A DNA stretch of 64,000 bases from Nipponacmea schrenckii. Taxonomy: Eukaryota; Mollusca; Gastropoda; Lottiidae. Made by a program: the position numbers and the translations under genes. The notes under the pieces are model-generated. The model saw nothing but the letters and a program-made list of their open reading frames with translations. It searched no databases and was not told where the DNA came from. Where the stretch lies: positions 24,476,317 to 24,540,316 of the forward strand of contig CM060202.1 of the NCBI GenBank assembly GCA_030562195.1, given 5' to 3'. Each line of letters begins with the position of its first letter. The stretch's first letter is position 1. Below are positions 1-14,200 of the stretch, piece by piece.

Positions 1-259
1 CGATATATCGTGCTGGCACTAGTAGCAACTGGCAAGATTTTGACCGAAATTTTTGATTTCTCAATAGGCTACAGCTCATCTGCTTAACTTGGACTAATCA
101 GAGAATGACTTCAATTTTTTAGACTAGAAACGTCTTAAGTTCGACTTATGTCAGAGATACGAATCGACAAATCATTCATAAAAATAATCCTATATATATC
201 TATAAATAGAAGCAGGTATTACATCCCTTGAAAACACAAAAATTATACGTGAAATTTTT

Positions 260-1600
260 AACAGGGTTGGTTATCTCCCGTGGAAAGGTTTTCACAACTA
301 CTTCAGTTAACCATGAGAGATTCAGATATAGCCCCAATGCTCAAGAAAACAAAAATTAAATATACATCACCACAAATCCAGTATGAATTACTTGAACTTA
401 TGGCATCCCAAATATTGCGTGAAGTGTGTGCTGAATTAAGAGACAACTAATTGTTCACTATTATGGCAGATGAATGCACTGACGTATCTAATCTAGAACA
501 GTTAATGATTTGCTTGAGGATGGTGGATTGTCAACTTGTCCCCCATGAAGAATTTGTAGGGCTGTATGTTGTCCCAAATATTGAAGCTAATACATTAGTG
601 AAAAGCATTGACGATGTACTCACGAGACTAGGCATACCTTTGCAAAACATTCGGGGACAGTTTTATGATATGGCAGCCGCAATGGCTGGGTCGAAACTGC
701 AAAAATGGTCATGCTTTAAATGTAGCCTGCTCGGACGCAATTAAGGGATGTGCACTTGTTCAAAATGCTTGTCGAAAATACACGTGAAATAGACATCACC
801 ATGTCCAGGTATTCGGGTTTTGTGTCCAACTCGATGGACTGTGAAAGCGGATGCTTTGATGAGTATCTAAGAAAACTATGAAATTCTTCAAGCTGTTTGG
901 TAAGAATCATTGGGTTATGTGAAAGACACCGAATGAAGGGACGAATAAAAGGTATCTCTGTTTATATGACAAATTTGATTTTCTTTACGGTGTTATGTTA
1001 GGTCATAATCTTCTTCGAATCAGTGAAAATTTAAGTCGGACATTGCAAAAGCAAAGATTGTGTGCTTCTGAAGGTCAGAGTATAGCTGCACTAACTGTGG
1101 AAACACTGATCAAGATTCAAAACGACGTAATGTTCGCTTTATTCTGGGAAAAAGTAAAACAAAGAGCTGCCGCACTCAAAACGACAGATCCTGTCCTATT
1201 GCGTCAACGGAAACTACCGAAGGAACTTGACCAGGCATAGACCCACCATTTCATCCTAAAACTGCTGATATGCTATGAAGCTTTAGATCTGATAAATTGC
1301 ATTAAAACTCGTTTCTATCAACCAGGATATAGAACATATGTGAATTTATAAAGGTTGCTTCTCCAAGCATTGAACAAAGCTGAACTGGATTATATTTGTT
1401 TATATTATGGCTAGGATCTCAACAAGTCTCGTATGGAAACACAATGATATTCTACTAGCAAATATTAAATACCATTCATCAACACATTTCTTGGAAACAA
1501 TTAAACAATTTTTACTGACAAATGGTTTGCAATTTTTCGGCGAGATTAAAATACTAATGAAACTCTTATTAGTGATATCAGCAACATGCCGCTAGTGAGC
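260..1600 (+). mobile_element. Degenerate hAT-like transposase fragment (DUF4371/ZMYM1-like)
   Basis: Translations in this stretch match the pattern of hAT-superfamily transposases of the DUF4371/ZMYM1-like group. Frames carry MADECTDVSNLEQL (about 463-505), GQFYDMAAAMAGSK (655-697), which is the decayed form of the usual GQxYDxAxxMxG motif, and the C-terminal stretch RLCASEGQSIAALTVETL (1057-1110). Stops and frame changes break it (for example around 450, 700-860 and 1238), so it is a fossil. A second copy of the middle and end lies inverted at 6120-7035. No terminal inverted repeat or target-site duplication was found. Recognition of the superfamily rests on motif memory, not a database search. 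Confidence 0.7.
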
Positions 1601-1884
1601 GATCATTTAGCACTCTTCGTAGAATCAAGATATATTTGAGATCAACCATGAGCTAAACACGTCTTAACAATCTAATGGCTCTCAATATCCACAAAGAGAG
1701 ACTTGGATCAAATTGATTTGGTAACAGTTGGGAACGACTTTGTCTCACTAAGTGGCCAAAGTTTAACTACGTTAGGTAAATTTTCATCCAGCGATTTGTA
1801 ATCAGTCTCAACTTAGTCAGTAAATATGATTAAAACTTTATAGAATCATTGTCCGATCCCATAAATTATTAGAGGCCAGGTTGT

Positions 1885-3406
1885 GAATAGCATGTGGACT
1901 TGTCAAGCCTCATATTGATAAACTCAATAACAACCCCGACATGGCCCTAGCATCAAATTACATTTCAACTATCCACACTTTTCTTGTGCATTTGATTCCT
2001 TAAATAGAACGAAGCTTTTGAATTTATTACAAAATAAAGGTGTACATGGTAAATTGTTTCACGCGATTAGAAATACGTACTCTTCAGTCTCATCTTGTAT
2101 TAAGCTTGGTAGTAAGGTCGTAATCTTACTTGCTTGCCTGTCTGGAGTTCGACAGGGTTGTATTTTGAGCCACTCTTCTAATATTAATGGCATTTTCACA
2201 AACCAAGAGGTTGAAGACTTATTAATGTTTATTGTATGCAGACGACTTGAGTATTGTATCTTAATCTTATTCCGACCTTCAAAGATAACTTAATTTGTTA
2301 TCAAAGTTTTGTATCCAGTTTGATCTTCAGGTAAATACTTCGAAAACAAAAGTTGTAATTTTCGAAATGGAAGACCTCTTCGTGGTTATGAATACTTTTA
2401 TTACAATGAAAACAGATCAGAATGTGTTTCATATTACAATTACTTGGGCCTCTTGTTATCCTCAAGGTTATGCTGGAGCAAAGCTGTATTATGTCTGTCA
2501 ATCAAAGCCAAGAAAGTACTTCTGCCAATTCGAAACCTGTTGAGCAGAAGCCATCTATTCTCCTAAATTTAAGTTTTAAAATATTTGACTCGACTATTAA
2601 ACCAATATTACTTTATGGTAGTGAAATTTGGGTATACGAGTATGGAAGTGATATAGAAGCCATACAAATACGTTTTTACAAATTTGTAGTTGGAACTCAC
2701 AAAACTAGTAGCAATGCAGGTACCCTGGGAGAATGTGGGAAACACGAACTTTCTGTATTTTATATGGCTTCGTGTATTAAATACAAGACTAAACGTATTG
2801 TTATGCCAATGGATAGGTATCCCAGACAGGTCTATGTGATGTTAGAGGAGGCTGAACTCAGTAGGTAGAGTTACGTGGGCTACAAAAATAAAAAATATAC
2901 TAAACTCTTTGGGATTTGGTGTAGTTTGGGAATCACATACTATTGGCGACCATGTCCGCTTTCTCAATACTATTAAACGCCATCTGTTGGATATCAATGT
3001 ACAAAACTGGTCGTCAACAATAAATAATAGTGACAGTTTAAAATTGTAAGCAACGTTCAAAACGAATCTTTGTCAAGAATCAAATTTAATGCTTAATTTA
3101 GATACACGGACTAAACGTAACATGAGGAAACTAAGATTAAATTTATTTCCTTCAAATTGTAATTTGTTAAGAAGATAAACCCAACTCCATGTCTATTTTG
3201 TAACTATATTAAATGATGATCTGTTTCACTTTGTTTTAAGTTGTCCTCATATCCGTAGACTGAGAAATGAAATCCTTCCTCGACAGTTCGTTAATCACCC
3301 AGATATTCATACCTTTATCAGAATGTGTACATCCAAAATTGAGTCAGAGGTTACATCAATCGCACACTATTTAAATAAAGCGATGGCCTTAAGAAGGAAA
3401 CTTTAA
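1885..3406 (+). mobile_element. Non-LTR retrotransposon (LINE) reverse-transcriptase remnant
   Basis: Reverse-transcriptase signatures occur in order but in different frames: AFDSLNR (from 1988, the motif with the first catalytic Asp), SGVRQGC (2141-2161), and the catalytic YADD box (2235-2246). The C-terminal connection follows (STIKPILLYGSEIW, about 2593-2634), and the last frame ends at a TAA at 3404-3406 after a helical tail. At least two frameshifts separate GVRQGC from YADD, so the copy is dead. The endonuclease half is missing. The (ATT)n stretch at 4734-4803 may be its true 3' tail, which would put the 3530-4670 array inside its 3' UTR. Confidence 0.75.
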
Positions 3407-3529
3407 TTTGTTTAACATTTTTATTTCATTGATTAATTTAATATTTAGAGTTGTATTGAAAGTTTAAATTATCATCTAAATAATGAATTGTCAGTTTATA
3501 TTGAATTATATTAATTAATGTAATGAAAG

Positions 3530-4670
3530 CTTATATTTGCCTATTACATATTTATATATTATATTTGCCTATTACAATATTATGTATTAATATTTGCCTG
3601 TTACATATTTATATATTATATTTGCCTATTACATACCTATATATTATATTTGCCTATTACATATTTATTTATTATTATTAGCCTATTACATATTCATATT
3701 TGCCTATTACATATCTATTTATTATTATTAGCCTATTACATATTCATATTTGCCTATTACATATTTATATATTATTATTATTAGCCTATTACATATTTAT
3801 ATATTATATTTGCCTATTACATATTTATTTATTATTATTAGCCTATTACATATTTATATTTGCCTATTACATATTTATATTTGCCTATGACATATTTATA
3901 TACTACTATTAGCCTATTACGATTTTATATATTATATTTGCCTATTACATATTTATATATATTTGCCTATTACAATTTTACATATTTATGTTTGCCTATT
4001 ACATATTTATATATTATATGTGCCTATTACATATTTATATTTGCCTATTACATATTTATATATTATATCTGCCTTTTACATATTTATATTTGCCTATTAC
4101 ATATTTATACATTATATGTGCCTATTACATATTTATATTTGCCTATTACATATTTATATATTATATTTGCCTATTACATATTTATATATTATATATTACA
4201 ATTTTACATATTTATATTTGCCTATTACATATTTATATATTATATGTGCCTTTTACATATTTAAATTTGCCTATTACAATTTTATATATTATATTTGCCT
4301 ATTACATATTTATATTTGCCTATTACATATTTATATATTATATTTGCCTATTACATATTTATATTTGCCTATTACATATTTATATTTACCTATTACAATT
4401 TTACATATTTATAAATGCCTATTACATATTCATATATTATATGTGCCTATTACATATTTATATTTGCCTATTACATGTTTATATATTATATATTACAATT
4501 TTACATATTTCTATTTGTCTATTACATATTTATATATTATATGTACCTTTTACATATTTATATTTGCCTATTACAATTTTATATAGTATATTAGTCTATT
4601 ACATATTTATATTTGCTTATTACATAATAATTTTGTATATTATATTTGCCTATTACATATCTCTATATTA
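3530..4670. repeat. AT-rich minisatellite, about 22-29 bp units
   Basis: Tandem array of variants of a unit with the core TTTGCCTATTACATATTTAT, with or without an extra ATATTATA. Long open frames across it (such as 3988-4683) arise because the repeat has few stops. They have the low-complexity composition of translated repeat and are not taken as genes. Confidence 0.9.
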
Positions 4671-4733
4671 TATTTTTCTATGAATATATGTATAGTGTAT
4701 CTATAGGTCAGTTGACCTTTATACTGAATAAAT

Positions 4734-4739
4734 TTATTA

Positions 4740-4803
<64 letters not shown>
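4734..4803. repeat. (ATT)n microsatellite, possible LINE 3' tail
   Basis: Run of ATT/ATC trinucleotides directly after CTGAATAAATTT. A trinucleotide run after a short AT-rich segment is typical of the 3' end of many invertebrate LINEs, so this may be the tail of the 1885-3406 element. Confidence 0.85.
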
Positions 4804-4804
<1 letters not shown>

Positions 4805-5016
4805 CCGGCAGATGAATGTTTTACCTACGGCTCAGTCTACAGTCTCAGTAAGTTTAAACGGTCCTTCGAGACAAAGGGACAATATTATCATTGAATGCAT
4901 GTCCCTTTTGGACATTTAATCGATTTTCGGGTATATATTCCTTAGGCTTAGAATTCTACATTTGCTACAGTTTTAACCCTTTTACGCGTATAATTACGTA
5001 GTGATTCTATCGTATC

Positions 5017-5052
5017 GGGGCGGGGTCAAAGGTAGTTCTAGGCGCTGATTGG
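5017..5052 (+). promoter_or_regulatory. Candidate proximal promoter of receptor gene 1 (GC box and inverted CCAAT box)
   Basis: GGGGCGGGG at 5017-5025 matches an Sp1-type GC box and GATTGGC around 5047-5053 is an inverted CCAAT box. Both lie within 200 bp upstream of the gene 1 ATG at 5214, in the only locally GC-richer patch of this area. No TATA box is evident. Function is inferred from position and motif only. Confidence 0.4.
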
Positions 5053-5213
5053 CCGAGGAGTATCAGGATCGAAGGCCGCGGCTAGGTGAAAGTAAGGAAG
5101 AAAACTATTAAGTTAGTTTCTGTGAGATGAAAAAGACAAACTCAATGAAAACACGAGTCAAAGAGTAGTGTTAGTCATGGTGTTACGACTTGTTTAAACT
5201 AGTGAGCGATAAA

Positions 5214-5256
5214 ATGGTGTGGATAATTGTATTGTTGACGATCTGTCTTAAAACAG
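5214..5256 (+). CDS. Gene 1 exon 1: signal peptide
   Basis: ATG at 5214 opens MVWIIVLLTICLKT, a short hydrophobic signal sequence, followed by the donor GTAAGG at 5257. It is 43 nt, ending one base into a codon. Gene 2 has an exon of exactly the same length and layout at 35396-35438, which supports the start and the donor. Confidence 0.75.
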
Positions 5257-8200
5257 GTAAGGTTGTTATCTTGCTCGATTCGGTTGCTATTTTAACGGAC
5301 ATCATTGGCTACATTATCGCTCATCGTACTGTTTCTGACGTTTTCCCCACTCTGCTCAAATTGAATTCTACGAAAGCACCGAATAGAAAAACAACTAACG
5401 TGTAGGATTCTAAAGCAATTTTCTAAAGATATAAAATGTAATATTTATATGACACATAGAAATAGGAATAAAACATAACATACTATATGGATATACTATT
5501 TCTTGGATTTATTACACTCAACGTTTCACATACACTTACAGGCAACTAACAATCAACAAAATTAGGTAGGTAGGTAAATGGCGAGTTAACGTTCGCTTCC
5601 AGCAATTGCTGATATCGCAAACTAGGTAGTTGTTGATATTCGTATATACGAATATCAACAAAATTATAACAAACTCAAGTATAAATACCACCAAGCAGTG
5701 AAACCATACCTTATAATTAATGAAGCCATCAAAGATAAGATACATAATTAACAATGACTACAATAAAGGATTAAGGGATAGATATTGTTCAAAGATAACG
5801 GATTAAGGGAGAATAGGTTACAGTATTACAAAATTTCTGCCCACAACTTTGGTATGAAATTTAAAATGTATTTGAGAAACTGATAAAATAAATTTGCAAT
5901 TTATCAATTTTTTGGGGCTCTTTCAAACCCACAGGAATTGAGGGTTCTATGGCATCATTATCGCAAACATTTTATTGATGTAAACAGAACCCTATTGAGG
6001 GTCATTTAGGACCGTATTTCCAAAGGCTGATTATCACTAGTCAACTGTTTTTGACAAATTTCAGAAAGGATACTAACTGCTAATCAAATGTTTAATCATG
6101 GAAATATTTAGTCGTGTGTGTTGATGATTCGTATTTAATATTAGCTTGTAGAATATCTAATTGTGTTTCCAAACGAGACGTGTTGAGATCCGAGCCATAA
6201 AATAAACAAATATAATCCAGTTCAGCTTTGTAATCAACTTTGTTTTATGCTTTGAGAAGCAAATTTTCTAAATTTACATACGTTCTATATCCTTGTTGAT
6301 AGAAACGAGTTTTAATGCAATTTATCAGATCTAAAGCTTCATAGTATATCGATCTGTACCGATCCTCGACAGTTTTAGGATGAACTGGTGGGTCTCTGCC
6401 TGGTCAAGTTTCTCCGGTAGTTTCCGTTGACGCAATAGGACAGGATCTGTCGTTTTGAGTGCGGCAGCTCTTTGTTTTACTTTTTCCCAGCATAAAGCGA
6501 ACATTTCGTCGTTTCGAATCTTGATCAGTGTTTCCACAGTTAGTGCAGCTATACTCTGACCTTCAGAAGCACACAATCTTTGCTATTGCAATGTCCGACT
6601 TAAATTTACTGATTCGAAGAAGATTATGACCTAATATCACACCGTAAAGAAAATCAAATTTTGTCATATAAACAGAGACACCTCTTATTCGTGTCTTTCA
6701 CAAAACCCAATGATTCTTACCAAACAGCTTGAAGAATTTCATAGTTTTCTTAGATACTCATCAAAGCATCCGCTTTCACAGTCTGGGGGAATCTTTGATA
6801 AGTTTGACTATTTCACGTGTATTTTCAAGAACATTTTGAACAAGTGCACATCCTTTAATTGCGTCCGAGCAGGCTACATTTAAAGCATGGTCATAGCAGT
6901 GCGTATATACTGCTCTGGGTTCTTTTTGCAAAGATTGTGTCGCGATATTAACATAAGCTATTGGACCAATGTTAATACGTGTGGCGTTTATGAGACAATA
7001 ACTGCCATTGCCTCATCACCAAAACATTGAGCATAGTAATACACGGTCACCTATGTAAATAAACATATTAACGTCGATCATCTTCACGCTTGAACGTAAA
7101 ATTCCAATTTTAATGTTGAATTCTAATATGTAATAAAGTTTCCATTAGCCTAACCCAAAGCCAATCTAATACTCCCAGCCTCAAACAAAAATAATTGGCA
7201 AAATGCGATAGAACTCAATTGAATTAGGCTTGAGAGTACTGGCCATAGCCGTAGATCCATTTGACCTAGTTACTCGCTTCAGTTTAAGAGCCGAAAATTG
7301 CAGGTTTATGGATTGTTTAATATTAAGTTTCAAAATACTATACTTTTACTGAAAATTAACTGAATTGAGTGTAAACTGTGGTCACCTATCAACATATGGA
7401 GCAGGCCTTCTTTTAGATTGGTCTTTATAGTTTCTTTCATTTTCTCAACTTTCCTACTTGTTTACTTGCGGTCGGGAAATTGTGCATTTTAGCTGCCCGT
7501 AAACACAATTCTTGAATAAATTTGCAATACATGTATTACACAATTTGTATTTTTTAGTTGAAAGTGAAGACTGCAAAAAGACAGATACAATTGTCAGTCG
7601 ACTTGGAGAGGAACTGGAGTTTAAATTTCTACTGTCTGATCTCAGAGACGAGTATAATAAATATTTCACTGAACGAAAGGGGACCATTGAAAATGAATTT
7701 CAGATTCAAAATCTAACACATGACACAAACATTAAGTTTAAAAAAAAGATGGATTCTATTATACGAGATATCATTTATACTAATGGTAATTCAACTGATC
7801 TGGCCGGCAATCTGACAGAAATCTTCATGACTAATGATACCTTCGTGGTGAAAATAACAAAACTACAAAAAGAAGATGCTGGAATATATTGGATAGATTA
7901 CAGATCAATTTGTTTGGGACGAACAGCTTTGATTATTACAGGTGAGTTATTGATTTGATTTTTAAAATAATTTGAATGAAACTAGTCATAATATACTTTT
8001 TCAAATTAGGGTCAGCATCAACGTTAATAAAACATTTATTTGGATGGACTAAATTAAAAATGGTAAATTGTATTGAAAATTGAATGCAAAAATTATCTAT
8101 TGTCTTTTTGGGGGGTAAAATATATTCTGTCAAAGCCATGCGAACCCACCACAAAGAATACCGACAGGATGCGTACAAGAATGAGTGGTATCAGGTGTTC

Positions 8201-11200
8201 CTAATCTTCGGTATTTTTTATTACATTCTGGGAGATATTCCGAAACTATGTAATTACCTCTTATTTATATTTGTCCGCTTCAGGTAAACCCACAATTATA
8301 GCACGATCTCGACCAAATCCTGTTTTAAAACCAGAAGATAACTATACTTCAACCATACAACTTGAATGTCACAGTGTTTCAACCAGTATAGGAGATGGTA
8401 TATCTACATTTACAGTTTGGTATAAAAATGGAATGAAAATGACTGACGTAGATTCAACTTTATCTCAAATTAACGTGACTGTAGACCATAATGGTGGAAA
8501 CTTGACATGTCTGGTTACAGATTATCTCCCTTGCTATCAACTACTTCAGACCACAAAACATTATGATGGTAAAATATATATTTTTTCTAATTCTGATGCA
8601 GGGGCATTTCTTTACCAGTTTAATTCATTTTGAGGAAAAGGGTTTTAGTTTTCACACGATATTCGACAAGTCATTTATCATATCATCAGACTTATTGACT
8701 ACATATATCATATTGGAATAGATCAATGACCAGTTTCGTTAATTTCAATTTCTTGGAAGGGAAAGTTCAATTTCCTGTTCTGATGGTCCTTCGCTCATAG
8801 TTCCAGTCCAAATGGGTAAGAATAATCCGGGTTTTAAAAAGATTTGATTTACAGGCATAAAGAACTTTACTTCCCTAATCCTTGAATCAATAACAAATTG
8901 AAAGTTATATAACAAATTGCTCTTTTTATCTAAAAAATACTTTCATAATTTAGAAATAAATAATCATTTTCAAACGTCAATGTTTTCGTACTTTTTTTCC
9001 AAATTCTTCTCTAACTAAATTATTTGTATCAGTAGTTAATTCTGTCTTTAAGGCTTCGTTTACATAAGCGTGGATTCCCTATCAGCAACAGGCAGTTATT
9101 TTTCGATAACATCAGTTTCTGAGGTGGCATTCACATGTGCGCGATTAAATGTTTGGTATCTCGTCCATTCTTGAAAAAGATTTATATTATTTTTATCAAT
9201 TTCTGATATATTTTCAGTTTTAATCATTGAAGAGTGTAATAATGTCTTTGAGAGTGAAACGTTTATAGTTCAACCTGAATGTAAGTTTTTTATTCCTCAA
9301 TCACAATCCGAATGTTTAAATTCAGCTCGCAAACACCAAAGAAGGCCCAATTCGTGACGGACTGTGACGAAACTCGATGAAATACTTAATTATCAACCAG
9401 GGATAAAGGCACAATGAAATATGTGTGTTTAGCCCTAGTTCATCAATATACGTCCAAAATTAGGTTGAATATTTCATGCTGGTGATAGTTGGTATATCAC
9501 TAACAAAAGATTTGAATTTGCTTTAAACAAGTAATCTTTACAAAAAACCTCCATTGAAGCTGTTGTATTTTAACCCAATTTTCAGATGCTCCCATGGATG
9601 TGAAACTAAAACCAGACCAAAGGGAGATAACTGTAAATAAAAACGATGATTTGAAAGTAAGATGTTCAGCTAAATGTCACCCAATGTGTGAAATAACATG
9701 GGAAAAAGATTTTCAAGTTCTCAAATCAGGTGATTTGATTAATATAACTGAGCGTACTATCGGAAATGATTTGAAAATTGAAAAAATCAACAGTTCTCAT
9801 GTAGGTGTTTACGTCTGTCTGGTGAACAACATTCACGGAGAAGCCAAGAAGGGTTTTACTCTACGTTTTAAAGGTATGTGTTTTGAGCAGAAAATTCCTA
9901 AGAATTTGATAACCAGTAGTCAATATTGTGCTTTTTCTTACCGAACCTCTATACCATTGAGTAATTCTGCACCCACATATTTTAGTGATACTGTATCTGT
10001 AAACCTGAACTAGTATTCAGGGAAGGGAGAGGTTGATTCTCCCAGATGTATAGTACTAGGGTGGCCTTGGTGTTCTGACTGAAATCCTAAGAAATAACCA
10101 GTATAACTGTCTCTAGCGATCCTGTTATCAGTTTGCATACTGTTTTATTGGATCTGTACCTGATATTTCTCATGTACCAGTACATACTCTTTCTTAGGAT
10201 TGCTGCCAGTCATACCTGTTCTAGCGATCCTGTACCAGTCATACCTGTTCTAGCGATCCTGTACTTGTGAGCATGTATTAGGGATCCCGTGCAAGATGTT
10301 TCAATGTTTCTGATCTGTATTCCTGTACTAGTGATACTGTACCAGTAATCCTATACTAGTTATACTGTACCAGTGATCCTATAATACTGATACTGTACCA
10401 GTGATCCTATAATAGTGATACTGTACCAGTGATCCTATACTAGTGATACTGTACCAGTGATCCTATACTAGTGATACTGTACCAGTGATCCTATACTACT
10501 GATACTGTACCAGTGATCCTTACTAGTGATACTGTACCGTGATCATATATACTAGTGATCCTGTACCAGTGATCCTATACTACTGATACTGTACCAGTGA
10601 TCCTATACTAGTGATACTGTACCAGTGATCCTATACTAGTGATACTGTACCAGTGATCCTATACTAGTGATACTGTACCAGTGATCCTATACTAGTGATA
10701 CTGTACCAGTGATCCTATACTAGTGATACTGTACCAGTGATCCTATACTAGTGATACTGTACCAGTGATCCTATACTAGTGATTCTGTACCAGTGATCCT
10801 AATATTTGTGATACTGTACCAGTGAACCTATACTACTGATACTGTACCAGTGATCCTATACTAGTGATATTGTTCCAGTGATCCTATACTACTGATACTG
10901 TACCAGTGATCCTATACTAGTGATACTGTATCAGTTATCCTGTACTAGTGATACTGTACCATTAAGTCTGTACCAGTGATCCTGTACTAGTGATATTGTA
11001 CCATTTAGTCTGTACTAGTGATTCTGTACCAGTAATCCTATATCAGTGATCCCGTGTCGGTATCCTATGCTAGTGATTCTGTACTAGTGATCCTATACTA
11101 GTGACACTGTACCATTTAGTCTGTACTGGTGTTCCCATAGTAGTGATCCTATACTAGTGATACTGTACCAGTGATCCTATACTAGTATTAGTGATCAGAT

Positions 11201-14200
11201 GTCGGTATCCTTTACTAGTGATCCTGTACCAATGATGCCTATAGAAATGGACATCCATAGATATCTTTGTCTGACTATAATCCTATGTTTATTATGTGTC
11301 TGTTTCAGAAACTGATAACAAAGCTCTGAATATTGTGATTGTTGATATAAGGATTGTTATTGCTTGTGTTACTGTTGTTGGAGTAGCTGTTATTGTAATT
11401 GTTATTCTAGTTATCATGTACAGGAAATATCAGAGTAAGTCATTTGCTTTAAACAGATAGATTTAACTTGTCTGCTGACTTCTACGTTCATGTTTATATT
11501 ACTGTCTATCATTTCGGCTATCACAGTACATTACCAATTTACATATACACATCAACCAATCTGTAAATATACCGATGAATTGATCAATTTAAACTTACAA
11601 TTTTTCTTTGATTTCCGTTATAAATACGACTCTGATTGTCCTCACAATCTTGACAAAAAGAACCAAATATCGTCACATTAAGTTGACCAGGGCACTAATT
11701 TTGTGCATAATTTTAGCTCTACAGAGATATAAAATAGAGTTCATGTGTATTTTCATGTTTTAATATCAATATTAATACTATTTTACTTATTAATTATAGC
11801 CAGATTGTAAACTCCATCCGTGTGAAAGGGGAACATGCGTTTTTTCCTTGAAGGATCGAAATGCATTGTCTTCTTATTTCTTAGATACGCCTTCTAATTA
11901 CTCCTTAGATACACCTTCCAATTCCTCCTTGGATACACCTTATAATTACTCCTTAGATACACCTTATACTTACTCCTTGGATACAATTATACTTACTCCT
12001 TAGATACACCATCTACTTACTTCTTAAATACACCTTAATACTTACACCTTGTATACACTATCTCATTACTCCTTAGATACACCTTATAATTACTCCTTAG
12101 ATACACCTTCTAATTACTCCTTAGATACAATTATACTTACTCCTTAGATACACATTCTTCTTTCTTCTTAAAAACACCTTCTAATTACTCCTTGGATACA
12201 ATTATACTTACTCCTTGGATACACTATCTTATTACTCCTTAGATACACCTTATAATTACTCCTTAGATACACCTTCTAATTACTCCTTAGATACAATTAT
12301 ACTTACTCCTTAGATACACATTCTACTTACTTCTTAAAAAACACCTTCTAATTACTCCTTGGATACAATTATACTTACTCCTTGGATACACTATCTTATT
12401 ACTCCTTAGATACACCTTCTAATTACGCCTTAGGTACACCTTCTAATTACTCCTTAGATACATCTTCTAATAACTCCTTGGATACACCTTATACTTACTC
12501 CTTGGATACAATTATACTTACTCCTTAGATACACCTTCTAATTACTCCTTAGATACACCTTATATTTACTCCTTGGATACACCTTCTAATTACTCCGTAG
12601 ATACACCTTCTAATTACTCCTTAGATACACCTTATACTTACTCCTTGGATACACCTCTTAATTACTCCTTAGATACACCTCTTAATTACTCCTTAGATAC
12701 ACCTCCTACTTACTCCTTGGATAAACCTTCTACTTATTCCTTAGATACACCTTCTACTTACTCCTTAAATACACCATCTACTTACTCCTTAAATACACTG
12801 TCTACTATATACTCCTTGATACACCTTCTACTTACTCCTTAGATACACTGTCTACTTACTCCTTGGATACACCTTTACTTACTCCTTAGATACACTGTCT
12901 TATTACTCCTTGAATACACCTTATACTTACTCCTTGGATACACTTCTAATTACTCCTTAGATACACCTTTACTTACTCCTTGAATACACTTACTCTTAAA
13001 CAGTCACTATTTAATACACCTTCTACTTACTCCTTAAATACACCTTCTACTTACTCCTTAAATACACCATCTACTTACTCCTTAAATACACTGTCTTATT
13101 ACTCCTTGGATACAATTATACTTACTCCTTAGATACACTGTCTTATTACTCCTTGAATACACCTTCTACTTACTTCTTGGATACACTGTCTACTTTTTTC
13201 TTAAATGCAATGTTTACTTCCTCCATGAATACATTACTCAAAACAAGAAAATGTTAAAATTCACGGTCCTGTTTCCCCCTTTATAGAAGAAGAATCGGAC
13301 ACACCCGTGATTGATTTTTGTTTAACTTTTTAGAAAAGAAAAATGTACCGCATCATATTGAGGTGCCCGAAGAAAATTCACCAGAAGAAGGTTGGTTGTA
13401 TTTTCATGGTTGAGGGGTAGTAAGAGGTGGGGGTGGCGGAGGGGTTGGTTGGTTTCAGATGACAAGGATCATTTGAATGGTCAATGGATACAATCGAGAT
13501 TAATTTTAACTAATCAAATTGCTGCAATTCCTAAAATCTGAATTTATCTGTATTTTTTGTTGATTTACAGAAAAACATTTCTATGACAGTGTAGATGAAT
13601 CTTCACCAGAAAATGAAGATGAAGGTTGTTATGAATTGATGGAGTTACATCAGTTACCGAGAACATCCAGAGACCGTAATTGTAGAAATGGTGAACAAGG
13701 AACATCCACAGACAATAATTCTAGAAATAGTGAACCAGGAACATCCACAGACAATAATTCTAGAAAGAGTAAACCAGGAACATCCACAGACAATAATTCT
13801 AGAAATGGTGAACCAGGAACATCCACAGACAATAATTCTAGAAATGGTGAACCAGGAACATCCACAGACAATAATTCTAGAAATGGTGAACCAGGAACAT
13901 CCACAGACAATAATTCTAGAAATGGTGAACCAGGAACATCCACAGACAATAATTCTAGAAATAGTGAACCAGGAACATCCACAGACAATAATTCTAGAAA
14001 AAGTAAACCAGGAACATCCACAGACAATAATTCTAGAAATGGTAAACCAGTAACATACACAGACAATAATTCTAGAAATGGTGAACCAGGAACATCCACA
14101 GACAATAATTCTAGAAATGGTGAACCAGGAACATCCACAGACAATAATTCTAGAAATGGTGAACCAGGAACATCCACAGACAATAATTCTAGAAATGGTG

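Larger units (their letters stand above)
5257..7557 (+). other. Intron 1 of gene 1
   Basis: GTAAGG ... TTTTTTAG, 2.3 kb. Holds a 28-bp palindrome at 5632-5659, a segment shared with the 16220/21471 composite repeats (5588-5633), and an inverted hAT fragment at 6120-7035. Nothing else recognisable at 5700-6120 or 7035-7557. Confidence 0.65.

Noticed and set aside
3700..4683. Several frames of 70-231 codons rich in Tyr, Ile and Leu that look like membrane proteins
   Set aside because: Pure translation of the AT-rich minisatellite; overlapping frames are equally open.
12573..12842. Frame of SLDTPSNY repeats
   Set aside because: Translation of the intronic 24-bp minisatellite of gene 1; no splice sites fit its frame.
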